The notes: generated by a model not told the origin, from the sequence alone. A stretch of 64,000 bases of DNA from an uncultured Legionella sp. (GCA_902168255.1 CABHON010000022.1:1-64000), one strand, 5' to 3'; positions 55,301 to 64,000 are shown, numbered from the stretch's first letter. Translations and numbers: made by a program.

Positions 55301-57253
55301 TTACATCAACTTCATCGGCAAAATCATCATTTGCTTACCTTGTAAATGCAATTTACGTTGTACGGCAAAGGCCGTTTCATTATGTAGCTGACGTGTAAAC
55401 CAATTATCCGTTTCCATTACTAATTGGCTAGCAAAGAAAATACAGTTAGGAATTTCTTTTTCTAATTCTGTTGCAATACGGACGCATTCATCGACGGGAT
55501 CGGTGCCATATGCACTATAAGAACGGACGGGCATATTATGGTTTTGACAAAAGTGCACAAAAAACTCAAGATTAGATTCCACCTCTCGTTGCATGCGCTC
55601 AAGGGTTTCTTCTGCACCATAACTTTTCACATCAACCAATCCCACACTAATAAAGATAAAGTTTTTAAAATAATTAGGGAATAAACGTTGTACCCATAAG
55701 AGGGTATGCATACCAGCACCTCGACTTTTGGCAACAAAGAAAATAGCGGTAGGTAATTTAGCGTTAAATGTAGGTTCTAGTCCATTTTTTGGTTTAGGCA
55801 CATCATCCATAAAAAGTTTATCCGCTTCTTGCAATTTTGCATTTACATGTTTGTAATGCCGGCGAATAAAGTAACAGAAAGTGACTACCACACCGGTAAT
55901 GACTAAACCTTGCATGCCACCTTCCCAAAATTCAGTGACAATAACAATACATAAAATACCAAAACAAATGATAAAACCTGCTAAAGATAAACTAAATCGT
56001 TGTAACCATGTTTTACGATGTTTTCGTCGTTCTTGCCACCAATATTTACATAAGCCAAAAATAGAAATAGCAAAGGCGAGAAAAACATTAATACTATAAA
56101 GAATAACTAGGACATCCACATGACCGCCTGTAGCATTCAACAATAAAACAGCGGCAATACCAAATAAAACGATCCCATTTTGAGAGACAAGACGGTTGGA
56201 CAAGTTACGGAATTTATTGGGTACCCAATGATCTAGCGCCATGTTAGATAACACAGCAGGACCGCCTAAAAAGCCGGTATTTGCACCAACAAACAGAAGG
56301 CCAAATTCGAATATAAGCGTGATCATGACGATGGGCTCACCAAAAGTCCAATCATGCAGCAAGTTGCGAAAAGCAACGGCATTAAGAGTCTGGCCAATTT
56401 GTGGTTGCGCATCCCACAACAAGTACAGAAGAATGATACCGGCAGCAGTTAGACTGAGTGAGATGGCCATAATAAGCATGGTCCATTTACCTGTGCGGAC
56501 GCGAGGTTCTGCTAAAGTATGGACGTTATTAGAAACGGCTTCAAGGCCGGTATAGGTACCACTTCCTAAAGAATAAGCGCGTAAAACAAGGGCAGCAATA
56601 AACAACATGCCTTCTTGCATTCCTAGGGCATGGGTGTCTTCAATAGCATCCTTTACGATAATAGGAAGTTTATCACCATGTCCAATAATGCCATAGATAA
56701 TCATAAACGCGTGGGTAAAAACGAATCCTAAAAAAATAGGCACCAGTACCTTAATTGACTCTTTCATTCCTCGTAGGTTGAGCACCATCAACAATAAAAT
56801 GAAAAAAGCTTCGACTTTAAGTTTGTAAACATGAGCGCCATAGGGAAGTAAACTAAAAAAAGCGTCTGTACCGCTGGCAATAGAAATAACGATAGTGAGC
56901 ATGTAATCCACAATTAAGGCTGAGCCTGCCACAACACCCATATGCGGTCCCAATAATTGGGTAGCCATTTTATAACCACCACCACCATTGGGAAAAAGTT
57001 CAATCACTTGGTTATAAGCGAAGGAAATAATAAAAACAGTAATAGCTGTCAAAACAGCGAGGTATAAGGCTAAATGACTATGAATGCCTAGCGCAAGAAA
57101 GGCTTCTTGCGGACCATAACAAGAGGATGAGAGGCCGTCCGCGCCTAAACCCACCCATGCAAAGAATGCCGTAAGCGCAATATGGCTGCGTGTTTCTTTT
57201 TGCATGGGATCCCGTGCAGCTCCAAAAACGATTCGCTTAAGGTGAGCCATCAT
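55301..57253 (-). CDS. APC-superfamily permease with C-terminal soluble domain (KUP/KimA-like)
   Basis: The 650-residue protein has about twelve membrane helices to residue ~445 and then a cytosolic domain of about 200 residues. The first helix word GLGADGLSSSCYGPQEAFLALG resembles the DALSSVAYGPE word of KimA/KUP-type potassium transporters within the APC superfamily. The C-terminal part (FFVAKSRGAGMHTLLWVQRLFP, ATELEKEIPNCIFFASQLV) may be a regulatory domain. It could carry potassium or amino acids; the sequence alone does not settle which. ATG 57253 is followed by a second ATG. It is upstream of no other gene in an operon. Confidence 0.72.
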   Translation of the reverse strand: MMAHLKRIVFGAARDPMQKETRSHIALTAFFAWVGLGADGLSSSCYGPQEAFLALGIHSHLALYLAVLTAITVFIISFAYNQVIELFPNGGGGYKMATQLLGPHMGVVAGSALIVDYMLTIVISIASGTDAFFSLLPYGAHVYKLKVEAFFILLLMVLNLRGMKESIKVLVPIFLGFVFTHAFMIIYGIIGHGDKLPIIVKDAIEDTHALGMQEGMLFIAALVLRAYSLGSGTYTGLEAVSNNVHTLAEPRVRTGKWTMLIMAISLSLTAAGIILLYLLWDAQPQIGQTLNAVAFRNLLHDWTFGEPIVMITLIFEFGLLFVGANTGFLGGPAVLSNMALDHWVPNKFRNLSNRLVSQNGIVLFGIAAVLLLNATGGHVDVLVILYSINVFLAFAISIFGLCKYWWQERRKHRKTWLQRFSLSLAGFIICFGILCIVIVTEFWEGGMQGLVITGVVVTFCYFIRRHYKHVNAKLQEADKLFMDDVPKPKNGLEPTFNAKLPTAIFFVAKSRGAGMHTLLWVQRLFPNYFKNFIFISVGLVDVKSYGAEETLERMQREVESNLEFFVHFCQNHNMPVRSYSAYGTDPVDECVRIATELEKEIPNCIFFASQLVMETDNWFTRQLHNETAFAVQRKLHLQGKQMMILPMKLM

Positions 57254-57277
57254 AATGTATTACCCCTTTTACTGTAT

Positions 57278-57934
57278 TTATCCATGATTACTCATGGAGT
57301 ATAGTTCTGTTGTGAAATTTGCCCTTAAGTAAAAACCTCGAGGCAAAGTTTTTATTTTATTACCTTCTTCATCCCAACCGACACTGAGGGAGCGCCCATC
57401 AGCGCCTTTAGGACGAATTTGCAAAAAAACGCCGTCTTTTGCTGAAATAGTTTCTAATTGCCCTAAGGCAATACGATTCGAAAATTCTTCCCAATCTTTT
57501 TGTAAAATAGTCATTTGAGAGGAATTAGGACTCCATAAAAAAGCTTGGCCAATGCGTCGTTCAGCGAGCGGAATTTCATCATCAGCTTCAACTGGAATCC
57601 ATAACACCCGTTGGAGTTTGTTATAGACACGAGAGGTTGCCCAGGTTTCTGATGTAATTTGTGCTAAAGAAATAGCTGTGACAAAAGTCGATTCACGAGG
57701 ACGGCCATTTTTTCCAATAGGTAGTGTCTTGAGTTCAATTTGAAGGGCAACAAAATCAGGGCTCGAGGCATTGCCTGCATCAGCCCCCAGGGCATACTCA
57801 AGCCATTGGCCAACAGCACCTTTATGAAAAGATTTACCCTCTACCATAATACTTCCTAGTGGTTGTCCGACTAGTTGATTGGTGCGATGTAATAATTCTT
57901 GTTCAGTTTGTGGAGGAGAGATGAGAGATCTCAC
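57278..57934 (-). CDS. mutH: DNA mismatch repair endonuclease MutH
   Basis: MutH nicks the unmethylated strand at hemimethylated GATC sites when activated by MutS and MutL. The 218-residue protein lines up with E. coli MutH from LISPPQTEQELL onwards. The nuclease residues are in SPDFVALQIELKTLPIG (Asp, then Glu-x-Lys). The C-terminal words RVLWIPVEADDEIPLAERRIG and LPRGFYLRANFT are diagnostic. It overlaps trmJ by 32 bases on the same strand. Its presence implies Dam-type methylation elsewhere in the genome; no dam gene is in the window. Confidence 0.93.
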   Translation of the reverse strand: MRSLISPPQTEQELLHRTNQLVGQPLGSIMVEGKSFHKGAVGQWLEYALGADAGNASSPDFVALQIELKTLPIGKNGRPRESTFVTAISLAQITSETWATSRVYNKLQRVLWIPVEADDEIPLAERRIGQAFLWSPNSSQMTILQKDWEEFSNRIALGQLETISAKDGVFLQIRPKGADGRSLSVGWDEEGNKIKTLPRGFYLRANFTTELYSMSNHG

Positions 57935-58673
57935 TGCTTCTCCTTTGTTTTTGTATAGCTGTTAACATACCACGTAAAATATGCACTTCATTTTTTTCTA
58001 AGTGAATACGGTTAAATAAACGCCGTAATTTTGGCATAAGTGTGGGATTTTCTTTTTTAAGAAATGCTAATTCAGTTAGCACTGTTTCAAGATGTTGATA
58101 ATATTGTTCAACTTCGTTGATAGTGGCTAATTCCTGTTTATTTGGTAGTGGCTGATTTTCTTGCTCATTAGGTTGAATATAGCTTAAAAAAGCCAGCCGA
58201 ACTTCATAACATAACACTTGTACTGCTGCAGCTAAATTCAACGAGCTGTAATCTGGGTTACTAGGAATACAGACATGATAATGACAATGTAGTAATTCTT
58301 CGTTGGTTAAGCCGGCGTGTTCACGGCCAAAAACCAGTGCCACATTAGAAGAAGTAGCAGAAAGCGTATATATTAATTTTTCTGCACATGCCTTTGGTGA
58401 GAGAGGCTCCAAGGCAATATTACGTAGGCGTGCGCTCGTACCAATAGCTAAAGTGCAATTTTCTAGTGCTTCTGATAAAGTAGAAACTACCCGGGCGGAT
58501 GCCAAAATATCATCAGCATTTGATGACATTTCAATCGCTTTTTGATCTGGGAAAGAACAGGGGGAGACTAAAACCAACCCTGTTAATCCCATAGTTTTCA
58601 TTGCCCGGGCTGCCGAGCCAATGTTTCCTGGATGTGATGTGTTAACTAAAACAATACGTATACGTTCAAGCAT
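57903..58673 (-). CDS. trmJ: tRNA (cytidine/uridine-2'-O-)-methyltransferase TrmJ
   Basis: The 256-residue SPOUT methyltransferase modifies position 32 of tRNAs. The family words are RIVLVNTSHPGNIGSAARAMK at the N-terminus in outline, VALVFGREHAGLTNEEL in the middle and the knot segment IPSNPDYSSLNLAAAVQVLCYE. The C-terminal extension of about 90 residues typical of TrmJ is present. It is divergent from suhB, as in many gammaproteobacteria, and its 3' end overlaps mutH. Confidence 0.94.
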   Translation of the reverse strand: MLERIRIVLVNTSHPGNIGSAARAMKTMGLTGLVLVSPCSFPDQKAIEMSSNADDILASARVVSTLSEALENCTLAIGTSARLRNIALEPLSPKACAEKLIYTLSATSSNVALVFGREHAGLTNEELLHCHYHVCIPSNPDYSSLNLAAAVQVLCYEVRLAFLSYIQPNEQENQPLPNKQELATINEVEQYYQHLETVLTELAFLKKENPTLMPKLRRLFNRIHLEKNEVHILRGMLTAIQKQRRSSEISHLSSTN

Positions 58674-58744
58674 TCCTTATTCTACCATAACTATGATAAG
58701 ATTTGTGAAATTTATCATCATTTTAATCATATATCGAGAATCTT

Positions 58745-59530
58745 ATGCATCCATTAGTTAATATTGCCACAAAAGCTGCCTTTGCCGCTGGCGAGGTAAT
58801 TATGCGTCATATTTATAAATTAAATGACCTTCATGTTTCTGAAAAAGAAACCAATCATTTTGTCAGTGAAGTGGATATTAAAGCTGAACAAGTCATTATT
58901 GATACGATTCGTAAAGCGTATCCCGATCATAGTATTTTGACAGAAGAAAGCGGTCATCATTCAGGTGAAGATGAAGAATGTGTTTGGATTGTTGATCCTT
59001 TAGATGGAACGCATAATTATTTGCACGGCCTTCCTTATTATGCTGTTTCTATTGGTATACAAATTAAAAATCGCATCGAACATGCAGTAGTATATGACCC
59101 TCATAAAGACGAATGTTTTACAGCTACACGAGGGGGCGGTGCTCAATGTAATGAACGTCGAATCCGAGTGGCGTCCCGTCAATCATTAAAAGAATCATTG
59201 TTAACTACCTCATTTTCTTCGCAAGGAGCTCAAGCGCAAGAACAATATTTAGCAACATTCCAGTCATTTTTTGGTAAATGTTTAGGTTTGCGCCGTATGG
59301 GATCGGCAGCATTAGATTTAGCTTATGTGGCAGCAGGCCGATTTGATGGGGTATGGTCTGTCGGGCTTAAACCATGGGATATGGCAGCAGGAAGTTTATT
59401 AGTAAAAGAATCGGGTGGTTTGGTTGGCGATACCGAAGGAACAGAAGAATACTTAAAAAATGGCAGAATAGTGGCGGGTAACCCCAAAATTTTTAAAGCG
59501 ATATTGCAAACAATTCAATCGGTTGTTTAA
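58745..59530 (+). CDS. suhB: Inositol-1-monophosphatase SuhB
   Basis: The 261-residue magnesium-dependent phosphatase has the metal-binding motifs EESG, WIVDPLDGTHNYLHG and KPWDMAAGSLLVKESGG. Besides acting on inositol phosphates, SuhB in gammaproteobacteria joins rRNA antitermination complexes. Length and motifs are those of E. coli SuhB. The gene is divergent from trmJ and is followed at once by a long palindromic repeat that separates it from lolB. Confidence 0.95.
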   Translation: MHPLVNIATKAAFAAGEVIMRHIYKLNDLHVSEKETNHFVSEVDIKAEQVIIDTIRKAYPDHSILTEESGHHSGEDEECVWIVDPLDGTHNYLHGLPYYAVSIGIQIKNRIEHAVVYDPHKDECFTATRGGGAQCNERRIRVASRQSLKESLLTTSFSSQGAQAQEQYLATFQSFFGKCLGLRRMGSAALDLAYVAAGRFDGVWSVGLKPWDMAAGSLLVKESGGLVGDTEGTEEYLKNGRIVAGNPKIFKAILQTIQSVV

Positions 59531-59543
59531 TGAAAGACAGTCA

Positions 59544-59713
59544 CGTCATTGCGAGGAGCGGAATTGCGCAGCGTAGCGGAGCAATGAAGCGACGAAGCAA
59601 TCCAGATAGTAGCGTTTGTTTTAATACCATTACTGGATTGCTTCGTTGTATTTTGTATTACTTCCTCTTCGCTTCGTTTCGGGTAGGAATACAAAAAACT
59701 CCTCGCAATGACG
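59544..59713. repeat. Family B palindromic repeat between suhB and lolB
   Basis: Ends CGTCATTGCGAGGAG and CTCCTCGCAATGACG bound a 170-base hairpin. A second nested pair is CGACGAAGCAATCCAG / CTGGATTGCTTCGTTG. Repeats with this CATTGCGAGGAG end are widespread in bacterial genomes. The plus-strand frame across it is open and merges with lolB, but a better lolB start lies after it. Confidence 0.88.
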
Positions 59714-59721
59714 GGAGAGCA

Positions 59722-60330
59722 GTGGTTAATTTTAGAAAATTTTTAATCATTGCTAGTGCCATGATTATGCTTACTTCCTGCACGCAAGCGCCTCCACCGC
59801 CTATATCTACTCCTTTAGTTGTTGTTAAGCCAAAAGAAAAAGATGCCTGGTTGTCTTCATTACAAACATGGCAGGCAGAGGGCAGTTTTGGTGCAAGAAA
59901 AGCCGATGATGCATGGTCTGGTTCTTTTGAATGGAAGCAATTCTCTAAAAACACGTACCAGATTCATTTTTATGGGCCTTTTGGTGCAGGAAATACTTAT
60001 TTATTGGGAGATAGTCATCAGGTTGTTTGGAAAGATAACGATGGAGAAACAATAGCATCGACACCTGATGAACTTATCTGGCGAAAAACGGGTTTTCTCT
60101 TTCCGGTTTCTTATTTGTATGATTGGATTCTTGGTCGCCCAGCACCAGGTTCAGCGACTCATAAACAATGGGATGCGCAAGGTCATCTTATTTACTTTAA
60201 CCAGGCCGGTTGGAATGTGACTTATTTAGCGTATCAACCTATTGGCTCCGGAGAATTACCATCGATTATTCGTTTAACACATGAAAATATCCAATTAAAA
60301 CTGGTTATTCATCAATGGAGAGTTGGCTAA
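59722..60330 (+). CDS. lolB: Outer membrane lipoprotein receptor LolB
   Basis: LolB accepts lipoproteins from LolA and inserts them in the outer membrane. GTG 59722, preceded by GGGAG, gives 202 residues, close to E. coli LolB (207). A short signal peptide ends in the lipobox LTSC. The body has WLSSLQTWQAEGSFGARKA and the late word YLYDWILGRPAPGS, typical of the family. The frame is open back to 59530 through repeat family B; that longer start would bury the signal peptide and is rejected. Its stop overlaps the ClC gene by one base. Confidence 0.88.
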   Translation: MVNFRKFLIIASAMIMLTSCTQAPPPPISTPLVVVKPKEKDAWLSSLQTWQAEGSFGARKADDAWSGSFEWKQFSKNTYQIHFYGPFGAGNTYLLGDSHQVVWKDNDGETIASTPDELIWRKTGFLFPVSYLYDWILGRPAPGSATHKQWDAQGHLIYFNQAGWNVTYLAYQPIGSGELPSIIRLTHENIQLKLVIHQWRVG

Positions 60331-61637
60331 TGAAATTTTCTCTTGCAACACTAAAGCACAAAGAGCATGAATATAAAAAAGTTGCTTTATTTTATGCTAA
60401 ATTCATTGGATTATGTGTGCTTGCAGGATGGGGAGCTGGCTATTTTTCCGTAGCAACAGATAAAGCTTTTTTGATGTTTAGACAGTTTTATCACCATTAT
60501 TCATGGGGTGTTTTGATTTTAACGCCGTTAACTTTTATGGTAACAGTTTATCTTTTAAAACATGCTTTTCCTTACGCTGGGGGAAGTGGTTTACCACAAG
60601 GATACGCTTTAGATGCTTATCAAACCTCTAATTTATATGAGACGTATTCGCTTTGGACAATGCTTGGAAAGATGTTACTCACCCTTTTAAGTATTGGATC
60701 AGGGGCAGCATTAGGAAGAGAAGGACCCACTATTCAGATTTGTGCTTCCATTTTTGGATCCATGAAAAATGTTTCACTAAGCAGAAAAAAATTGTTGATT
60801 CGAATTGGCTCAGGCATTGGTGTCGCAACCGCATTCAATGCACCTCTGGGTGGTATTATGTTTGCGTTAGAAGAATATTTAAAAGTAAGTAATACCCGCA
60901 TTAATACCTTGTTACTTTTAGGTGTGGCAATCGCCGGCCATGCAGGGATTATGGTGTATGGCGATTACTCTTATTTAGGAACAATCTCGCCTGTTGTTTT
61001 AGTATGGTATTCAAAAACCATTGTTATAACAGTAGCGGCGGGAATTATTTGTGGGTTGGTAGGTGCTTTATTTACGAGCCTTATGGTATATGTTTCGGTG
61101 GATAAAGGACAATGGATTCATCGATTTCGACAAAAGCATTATGTTCTGTTAGCGGGAATATGTGGACTGGGGTTAGCTTTTGTGGGTATTTTGAGTGATG
61201 GTGCCGCTTTTGGAAATGGTGCTTTTGAAATGAGGGATGTGCTCGTTCAAGGAATAAATTTACCCTGGCATTATGGTTTATCCAAAGGAACTGGTGCGAT
61301 TTTATCGGTAGCTGGTGGCGTACCAGGCGGATATTTTTCAACGGCTTTATCCATTGGTGCTGGTCTCATGCATACGCTTTACCGCTTTTTTCCTGTATTG
61401 CCATTAGAACAGTTTTATTTATTAGGTATGGCAGGATTTCTTGCCGCCATTACCAATGCACCTTTAACTGCTATGGCAATGATTGTTAGTATTGCGGTTG
61501 GCAGTCAGCACTTTGTATTACCTATTATTATCACTTCTTTGATTGCAGCACACATTGCCACCTTGTTTGGTGATAGCGTCTATCATCAACAAGTATTGAT
61601 ATACATAGACAGAGATAAATATTACGAGACACGTTAG
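60330..61637 (+). CDS. ClC-family chloride/proton exchanger
   Basis: From ATG 60330 (TAATG overlap with lolB, GGAG upstream) the protein has 435 residues and the ClC fold. Anion-site words are GGSGLPQG, GSGAALGREGPT (gating Glu) and AFNAPLGGIMFALEE. The last holds the second Glu that marks proton-coupled exchangers rather than channels. It could help with acid stress in a phagosome-like compartment. The linkage to lolB is probably only translational. Confidence 0.9.
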   Translation: MKFSLATLKHKEHEYKKVALFYAKFIGLCVLAGWGAGYFSVATDKAFLMFRQFYHHYSWGVLILTPLTFMVTVYLLKHAFPYAGGSGLPQGYALDAYQTSNLYETYSLWTMLGKMLLTLLSIGSGAALGREGPTIQICASIFGSMKNVSLSRKKLLIRIGSGIGVATAFNAPLGGIMFALEEYLKVSNTRINTLLLLGVAIAGHAGIMVYGDYSYLGTISPVVLVWYSKTIVITVAAGIICGLVGALFTSLMVYVSVDKGQWIHRFRQKHYVLLAGICGLGLAFVGILSDGAAFGNGAFEMRDVLVQGINLPWHYGLSKGTGAILSVAGGVPGGYFSTALSIGAGLMHTLYRFFPVLPLEQFYLLGMAGFLAAITNAPLTAMAMIVSIAVGSQHFVLPIIITSLIAAHIATLFGDSVYHQQVLIYIDRDKYYETR

Positions 61638-61705
61638 CACGAAAAATAATTTTTCATTAAGAATAGTTTGGTAAAATATAACTATGTACTTGATGGAAAT
61701 TGTTT

Positions 61706-62956
61706 ATGCCAGAGAATAACTTCGACGTCCCTAAAATTTATACTACCTTTTTCTATAAAGAGAACTCTGAAAGTTTGTTTATTGTTGCTGTACATTCCGA
61801 TATCGGTCAAACAAAAACAGCAATATATAGCCATTTTAGACAACGATTAACCAAGGAACAAATTGATAGTCCTCAAGCAGCAAGAAGAAAAGAAAATGCA
61901 TTACAGGAAGCCAATAAAGAAGCCTATCTTGAAAAGATAGTTACCCTGTGTATGGAAGAGGCAAAAAATTATCTTCAAACAACCCCTTCAAAATCTAATC
62001 CAGAGAAAATGCTTTCTGAATGTATACAAAACGTTGTTTACTATGGTGATCTGAATTTAGGTGAAACAGGAGCTTCCAATCCCAATCGGTGGCCTGACTT
62101 TTTAAAATTAGATAGAAATACTGCATCAAGCAGGTTAGAACAAATAGTTAATGAGCAATTTCCCAATAAGGCATTTTCACAATTTTTAGTCTATGGCAAC
62201 TCAGACTTTGAGAGAGAAGGGTTAGCCGCTTATTTTCCTACATCTGCCCATATTGTACTTAAAACTGCCTCAATACAAGGACAGCAAAAAATAGTCCAAG
62301 CTGTGATGGATGAAAAAGCTAAGCAGGTTCAAATTAATAAAGAGAGTGCCCAAGAAAAAAGATCACAACGATCATCACGTCGCGCTAGTCATATTACTAG
62401 TCCTGAAAATACTATGGAAAGAACATCAAATCGTGAAACGATTGTGCCCTCTATTATTAATGATGTTACTTCTAATGTGGAAGAATTCTTCAACCCTGCT
62501 CCGTTGGAGTCAAATGATGAGCTTCCACTAACACCTACGCATGTACCAGAAACTCCACCTATCACTGAAACACACCAAATTATAGAACCAACGCGTAGAC
62601 GAGGAGTTAGCAGCCTTTTTTCTTGTTGGGCATGTTTCAGTAGACGACCACCTGCTTCTGCCTCTACACAGGTTCGAGCTAATGAAGAGCATAATGTGCT
62701 GCAACCAGAAAGAGATGTGTTGGATGAGAACATTAGTGTTGGTGTTAGTAGCAATCCTGGTTCACAAGCAAGTAATCAAAGTAGAGGTAGCACGGGAAGC
62801 AATCTGTTACTTAATGTTCTTAAAGGAAGAGAGGCGGCAGCTCCTGTTCAACCTGAGACGTCATTAACGGGTACATTAGAAGAAAGCCAAGAAGGTCTTA
62901 AGAAAGATCGTAGTAGGGCGGGTACAAGACCCGCCCTACACAGAAAAATTGTGTAG
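61706..62956 (+). CDS. Candidate effector of unknown function with repeat-derived C-terminus
   Basis: The 416-residue protein from ATG 61706 (GATGGAAA upstream) is not recognised. Residues 1 to about 190 look globular, with a helical stretch rich in Gln, Glu and Lys. From about 210 on it is disordered, rich in Ser, Thr, Pro and Glu, with one Cys/Trp-rich patch (RRGVSSLFSCWACFSRRPP) that could be a membrane-touching or lipidated site. The last 15 or so residues, RSRAGTRPALHRKIV, are mostly encoded by a family A repeat, so the original C-terminus has been replaced. Dot/Icm signals lie at the C-terminus, so this may affect export if it is a substrate. Confidence 0.65.
   Translation: MPENNFDVPKIYTTFFYKENSESLFIVAVHSDIGQTKTAIYSHFRQRLTKEQIDSPQAARRKENALQEANKEAYLEKIVTLCMEEAKNYLQTTPSKSNPEKMLSECIQNVVYYGDLNLGETGASNPNRWPDFLKLDRNTASSRLEQIVNEQFPNKAFSQFLVYGNSDFEREGLAAYFPTSAHIVLKTASIQGQQKIVQAVMDEKAKQVQINKESAQEKRSQRSSRRASHITSPENTMERTSNRETIVPSIINDVTSNVEEFFNPAPLESNDELPLTPTHVPETPPITETHQIIEPTRRRGVSSLFSCWACFSRRPPASASTQVRANEEHNVLQPERDVLDENISVGVSSNPGSQASNQSRGSTGSNLLLNVLKGREAAAPVQPETSLTGTLEESQEGLKKDRSRAGTRPALHRKIV
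62913..62939. repeat. Family A palindromic repeat, short copy 6, at the end of an effector-like gene
   Basis: GTAGGGCGGGT-ACAAG-ACCCGCCCTAC is a perfect 11-bp inverted repeat with a five-base centre. It encodes RAGTRPAL in the same frame and direction as the copy inside the cysteine desulfurase. Confidence 0.85.
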
Positions 62957-63062
62957 GTGGGCAATTGGGCGTAGGATAGTTTAATTTGTTATTGTTACTG
63001 AAAAATGTTACCATATCTCGCTGAATATTAAGGCATTTTTGAATTAATGCATGCGGTGATAA

Positions 63063-64000
63063 ATGCCAGGAACGACATCTCAATTACTAGACTCATTTAG
63101 ACGCTCTTCTCACGAGTTACTAGATGGATTGTCCGATATTAAACTTCATTTAAAGCCTTCTTCCAATACTTTTAAAGTTTATCCCCATAATTTTTCCGAT
63201 GAGGAAATTACCCGTCCTGATTCACCAGATACAAGTAATACTGAAGAATCTGTTAATATGCTAGTAGAGAAAAGTCGTTCAATTAATGGCCAGTATTATG
63301 ATATTTCCTCTTTTCGGTCTGTGTTGATATTAGCTGAACGGGCATTTTCTTTTATTGATAAAATGCCGGGGGCAAATAGTGACAATTATGAGGCAATGAA
63401 AAGAAATATGGTGGCTATTAGGAAAATAGCCGACAACATACATGCATTGCAACGACCTAACCATTTTATTATTGATGCTGCTTATATACAAAAAGTAACA
63501 AAATATATGATAAGTATTAATAAAAAAATGGAGGAATTTTCCCCAGAGGAAAAAGATTCCAATTTGAAGAAGATTCCGACAATCAGTGATAAGAAATCAG
63601 CGCTATTAGCAGAATTTTTATTAACTTGTTTAGAAATGCTTCGAAATACCTATCTTCTCGATGAGAACAAAAAAGATATTGAAGCAAAATGGCAATTACG
63701 CTCTATTCCAATGCGTCTCTCAGGCCAGAAAGTGTTGAATATGTCCGAAGAAAGAAAAAAAGCCAACACTTTATTCTATCTTCTTAAAGCGCGTTTTGAT
63801 GATTATAAAGATCAATATAAAGAGAAATCTACGACGGCATCAAATATCATTAACGTATTAAAAATACGTGAAGTAAGATTAGTGCGTGAAAGCACTCATG
63901 ATTACGATTATCTTTCTGCTATTTCGGAAGAAAATTTTATTAAATTACAAAAGGCAAGTTTAGATTATCTTCAAGAGCTTATTGATTACCCTGAAGAATA
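63063..64000 (+). CDS. Partial gene, unrecognised helical protein (continues beyond the window)
   Basis: An open frame begins at ATG 63063 (after GGTGATAA) with MPGTTSQLLDSFRR and runs 312 codons to the window end without a stop. The protein is helical and charged, with no signal peptide, membrane segment or known motif (for example SSFRSVLILAERAFSFIDK, ending LDYLQELIDYPEE). Codon use is like the other effector-like genes. It lies 106 bases after the previous effector-like gene on the same strand. A function cannot be given. Confidence 0.65.
   Translation, partial: MPGTTSQLLDSFRRSSHELLDGLSDIKLHLKPSSNTFKVYPHNFSDEEITRPDSPDTSNTEESVNMLVEKSRSINGQYYDISSFRSVLILAERAFSFIDKMPGANSDNYEAMKRNMVAIRKIADNIHALQRPNHFIIDAAYIQKVTKYMISINKKMEEFSPEEKDSNLKKIPTISDKKSALLAEFLLTCLEMLRNTYLLDENKKDIEAKWQLRSIPMRLSGQKVLNMSEERKKANTLFYLLKARFDDYKDQYKEKSTTASNIINVLKIREVRLVRESTHDYDYLSAISEENFIKLQKASLDYLQELIDYPEE

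Noticed and set aside
59530-59721. Longer LolB starting at the suhB stop
   Set aside because: The added residues come from repeat family B and precede the lipoprotein signal peptide, which must be N-terminal.

Overview
The window is AT-rich chromosomal DNA of a gammaproteobacterium that looks like an intracellular or amoeba-associated member of the Legionellales (Coxiella, Legionella, Berkiella or Rickettsiella-like). The housekeeping set is gammaproteobacterial (suhB/trmJ divergent pair, yebC-ruvC-ruvA, lolB, mutH, gmhB, rsmJ, yggX). A DsbA-like protein closely resembles, from memory, Coxiella Com1. Between these genes lie large coiled-coil, ankyrin, J-domain and YopT-like protease genes of the kind exported by Dot/Icm type IV systems. 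No secretion genes are in the window, so both the effector idea and the order-level placement are inference.

Layout. 1-37 is the 3' end of a 16S rRNA; no tRNA, 23S or 5S follows. 355-7736 (minus) holds a GMC oxidoreductase, a YihY-type membrane protein and an O-antigen-type ABC exporter operon (wzm, wzt, a 766-aa membrane protein). 7830-14983 (plus) holds a Com1-like oxidoreductase, a fused glycyl-tRNA synthetase, gmhB, rsmJ, a structured leader and uvrC. 15020-16816 (minus) holds a membrane protein and ruvB. 17138-24148 is one 2336-codon gene. 24201-30088 (plus) holds yebC, ruvC, ruvA, a Gram-positive-looking murG, an M20 peptidase and a cysteine desulfurase. 30097-32307 holds a DUF4143-type ATPase, rnpB and a RelE/RHH toxin-antitoxin pair. 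32449-35885 holds gyrB, yggX and an SDR. 36043-38033 (minus) is a pair of ferritin-like genes. 38184-43544 (plus) is a four-gene effector-like island. 43554-48737 (minus) holds nth, a second DUF4143 ATPase, rnfB, metG and pssA. 48999-53276 is a 1425-aa ankyrin protein. 53410-61637 holds aspC, a PEBP protein, an APC permease, mutH, trmJ, suhB, lolB and a ClC exchanger. 61706-64000 holds two more effector-like genes, the last cut by the window end.

The most striking signal is a set of palindromic repeats with no transposase. Family A (core GTAGGGGCGGGTCTTGTAC and its inverse) occurs six times, family C three times and family B once. Several copies sit inside reading frames and stay open: one is the linker that fuses glyQ to glyS, one is in the N-terminus of the cysteine desulfurase, one makes up nearly the first 50 codons of RnfB, and one forms the last codons of an effector-like protein. 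This resembles the protein-coding palindromic elements (RPEs) of Rickettsia. Other points of interest are a probable C58 (YopT-type) cysteine protease with the catalytic spacing of YopT, two DUF4143 ATPase genes each preceded by its own palindrome, an unlinked 16S gene, an internally duplicated ankyrin protein, and a probable attenuator or small RNA before uvrC.
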